From Acidimicrobiales bacterium (GTDB lineage: Bacteria > Actinomycetota > Acidimicrobiia > Acidimicrobiales > RAAP-2), in the NCBI GenBank assembly GCA_017883105.1, contig JADGOF010000002.1, forward strand, positions 1-35,290: 35,290 nt of DNA. The letters run 5' to 3'. Position 1 is the first letter of the stretch. Each line of letters begins with the position of its first letter. Shown here one piece after another: positions 33,166 to 35,290 of this stretch. Position numbers and translations under genes: made by a program. The notes below the pieces were generated by a model. That model ran no database searches and was not told the origin of the DNA. It was given only the letters and a program-made list of their open reading frames with translations.

Positions 33166-34290
33166 ATGCCATCGATGACCACTGCTGCGAACCGGGCGCG
33201 CCGTCCCCTCCGTGGCTGCCGGGTGGTCACGACCTCGCTGACGGCACGTGTCCTCTTGTCCAACCAACTCCGTTCACTGAGCGAGATCGCCTGGACGGTG
33301 GTCAGCGGCGACTGCTACGACGATCCTCCCGACGGCGTCGCGGTCGAGGTCATCCCCATCCGACGTGAGTTCGCCCTGTCCGACATCGCCTCCTTCCTCG
33401 GCCTGTGGCGCTACCTTCGGCGCCAGCGATTCGACTTCGTGCAGACGCACACGCCGAAGGCTTCGTTCCTCGGCCTGCCTGCGGCGAGGTTGGCGGGCAG
33501 TCCCGCCATCTACACCATCCATGGTGCACTCTTCTTTGTCGGAAATGGCCGGAAGGCGAACATCCTGGGCTGGTGCTTCGAGCGCTGGTGCTGCACCTGG
33601 GCGAGCCGGGTGCTCGTCCAGAGTCGCGAGGACGAGCAGGCGCTGCCGGCCGCTTGGATCTGCAACCGCGGCAAGCTGTCCCACCTGGGCAACGGGATCG
33701 TCATGGATCGGTTCCTCGCACCGGTGGCGCCGGCCCTGCAGTCCGATCGACCCATCGTCATGATGGTCAGCCGACTGGTGCGCGAGAAGGGATGCGCTGA
33801 CTTCCTGGCCATTGCCGCGTCGTTGGCCGGACGGGCCGATTTCGTGCATGTCGGGCCGTTCGAGCATGATCAGAGCGATGCGCTGACCGAGCGGGAAGTG
33901 GCCGCGGCCTCGGAGGCCGGCATCGTCAGGTTCGTGGGTGCCGTCGACGACGTCCGTCCCTATCTGGCCTCGGCAACGGTCGTGGTCCTGCCGTCCTATC
34001 GGGAGGGAATCCCGCGGGTGGCCATGGAGGCGGCGGCCATGGGCCGGCCGGTGGCTGCCTACGACATCCGCGGCGTGCGCGAGGTGATCGACCCGGAACT
34101 GGGCCTGCTGGCGAGGCGCGGCGACCAACAGGCGTTGACACGCGTGGTCGAAGACCTTGTACGACATCCCGACCGGTGCTCTGAGCTCGGAGACCGATGC
34201 CGGAAATGGGTAGTGTCCCGATTCTCAGAGGATGACGTGGTTGATCGCCTGCGCGCCACCTACGACGCGCTCGAGAGGAACACAGCGTGA
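33166..34290 (+). CDS. glycosyltransferase family 4 protein
   Basis: IVMMVSRLVREKGCADFLAIAASL, VRPYLASATVVVLPSYREGIPRVAMEAAAMGRPVAAYD; ATG 33166 (or GTG 33160). Confidence 0.88.
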   Translation: MPSMTTAANRARRPLRGCRVVTTSLTARVLLSNQLRSLSEIAWTVVSGDCYDDPPDGVAVEVIPIRREFALSDIASFLGLWRYLRRQRFDFVQTHTPKASFLGLPAARLAGSPAIYTIHGALFFVGNGRKANILGWCFERWCCTWASRVLVQSREDEQALPAAWICNRGKLSHLGNGIVMDRFLAPVAPALQSDRPIVMMVSRLVREKGCADFLAIAASLAGRADFVHVGPFEHDQSDALTEREVAAASEAGIVRFVGAVDDVRPYLASATVVVLPSYREGIPRVAMEAAAMGRPVAAYDIRGVREVIDPELGLLARRGDQQALTRVVEDLVRHPDRCSELGDRCRKWVVSRFSEDDVVDRLRATYDALERNTA

Positions 34291-35036
34291 CCACCGAGGT
34301 CTGCCTGACCGTCGATGTCGAGGACTGGTACGACGGTATGGCCGTTCTGGGTGAGCCGATCGCCCGCCCCAAGGAGGCGCTGAGCGGACTGTCCGGCCTC
34401 GCCGCGTTGCTCGCATCGGCGCGGGACGAGCCCACGGTGACCTTGTTCGTCGTGGGCAACTACGCCGGCTCCGTGTTGGCCGAGTTGACCGATCTGGTCG
34501 AGCGTGGGCACGAGATCGCCAGCCATGGTCCCGACCATGGTCGACTGCCCGAGGATCCCGTGGCACTCCTGGCATGGTTGCGCAAGGGCCGCTCCATGGT
34601 GGAGGACCTGGTACAGCGGCCGGTGCACGGCTTCCGTTCTCCCCGGTTCGACGTGCCCCGGACGCTCGGCCTGGCCCGCTATCGGGAACTCTTGGCCGAG
34701 GCAGGTTTTCGCTACGTCTCCGACACCAGTCGCCTCGGGGCGGCGTCTCCCGTCCGCGAGCTGCCGGTTCTGACCTCGCACGGAATCCAGGTCGGCGGTG
34801 GCAGCTACCAGAGGCTGCTGCCCAGGGCGGTGGTCACCAACGCGGTCGACTCGGCTCCGAGCCCGGCTGTCCTCTACTATCACTCTTACGATTTCGGAGC
34901 GACGCTGCCGAGCACAAGCTCCATCCGCTCGATGGCCATGGCCAAGCAGCTGATGGGCCGGGGCAGAGTCGCCGGAGTGTTCTCCCAGGTCCTGGGACGG
35001 TATGGAAGCAAGGGGTGTGGAAATGTCGACCAGTGA
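34287..35036 (+). CDS. polysaccharide deacetylase (NodB homology) family protein
   Basis: CLTVDVEDWYDG, TLFVVGNYAG, GHEIASHGPDHGRL, HGFRSPRFDVP; GTGA overlap with upstream GT4. Confidence 0.88.
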   Translation: MTTEVCLTVDVEDWYDGMAVLGEPIARPKEALSGLSGLAALLASARDEPTVTLFVVGNYAGSVLAELTDLVERGHEIASHGPDHGRLPEDPVALLAWLRKGRSMVEDLVQRPVHGFRSPRFDVPRTLGLARYRELLAEAGFRYVSDTSRLGAASPVRELPVLTSHGIQVGGGSYQRLLPRAVVTNAVDSAPSPAVLYYHSYDFGATLPSTSSIRSMAMAKQLMGRGRVAGVFSQVLGRYGSKGCGNVDQ

Positions 35037-35290
35037 GAAGGACGGCGACTTCGAGTCGTACTTCCAACAGCGAGCGCGCCGGTTCGCCAGCTTCTACTCG
35101 AGTGAGCCAGTGGCGAGGATGCTCGGACGCGGTCCGATGTTCGACCGGCTGCGCCTGTCGGTCGACATCGTCCTGTCGCTGTCGCCCACCCGGGTCCTTG
35201 ATGTCGGGTGCGGGAGCGGACCCCTCTTCCCGCCACTCGCCTCGAAGGGAATCCACGTAACCGGCATCGATCCGGGGGAGGCGATGGTCG
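35023..35290 (+). CDS. class I SAM-dependent methyltransferase (3' truncated by window edge)
   Basis: Not in ORF track (no stop in window). ATG 35023 encodes MSTSEKDGDFESYFQQRARRFASFY...VLDVGCGSGPLFPPLASKGIHVTGIDPGEAMV, with motif I DVGCGSG. Confidence 0.8.
   Translation, partial: MSTSEKDGDFESYFQQRARRFASFYSSEPVARMLGRGPMFDRLRLSVDIVLSLSPTRVLDVGCGSGPLFPPLASKGIHVTGIDPGEAMV

Noticed and set aside
1-35290. CRISPR arrays, tRNA/rRNA genes, transposases or integrases
   Set aside because: No regularly spaced repeats, no tRNA-like GGTTCGA-arm contexts outside CDSs, and no ORF with transposase or recombinase motifs seen.

Overview
High-GC actinobacterial-type chromosomal window, possibly Acidimicrobiia-like (inference only). 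Positions 1-5271 are housekeeping: an MFS transporter fragment, an SCP2-like protein, and an alpha/beta hydrolase translationally coupled to gatC-gatA-gatB. A CDF metal transporter follows. From about 6.8 kb to the right edge is a large surface-glycan locus with frequent strand switches. It encodes an FkbH-like HAD protein, three divergent sulfotransferases, a LuxR regulator with degenerate sensory domains, a PAP2 protein, three WbpP/WbpA/WbpM-like nucleotide-sugar enzymes, and a Wzz/BY-kinase-like protein with a ruined ATP site. It also encodes a polytopic polymerase-like protein, six glycosyltransferases, a WbsX-like protein, a Wzm/Wzt-type ABC exporter with a C-terminal Wzt-C-like domain, an AsnB-type amidotransferase, a polysaccharide deacetylase and a truncated methyltransferase. 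Main points for follow-up: (1) a candidate sulfated, possibly amidated and capped glycan pathway; (2) a 499-bp convergent intergenic region with a promoter-like element, a 31-bp-period repeat and several hairpins (candidate ncRNA); (3) a perfect 22-bp palindrome upstream of the CDF gene; (4) several proteins whose catalytic motifs look lost; (5) recurrent TANNNT boxes 6-8 nt from start codons, suggesting leaderless transcription. No CRISPR array, tRNA, rRNA or transposase was recognised.
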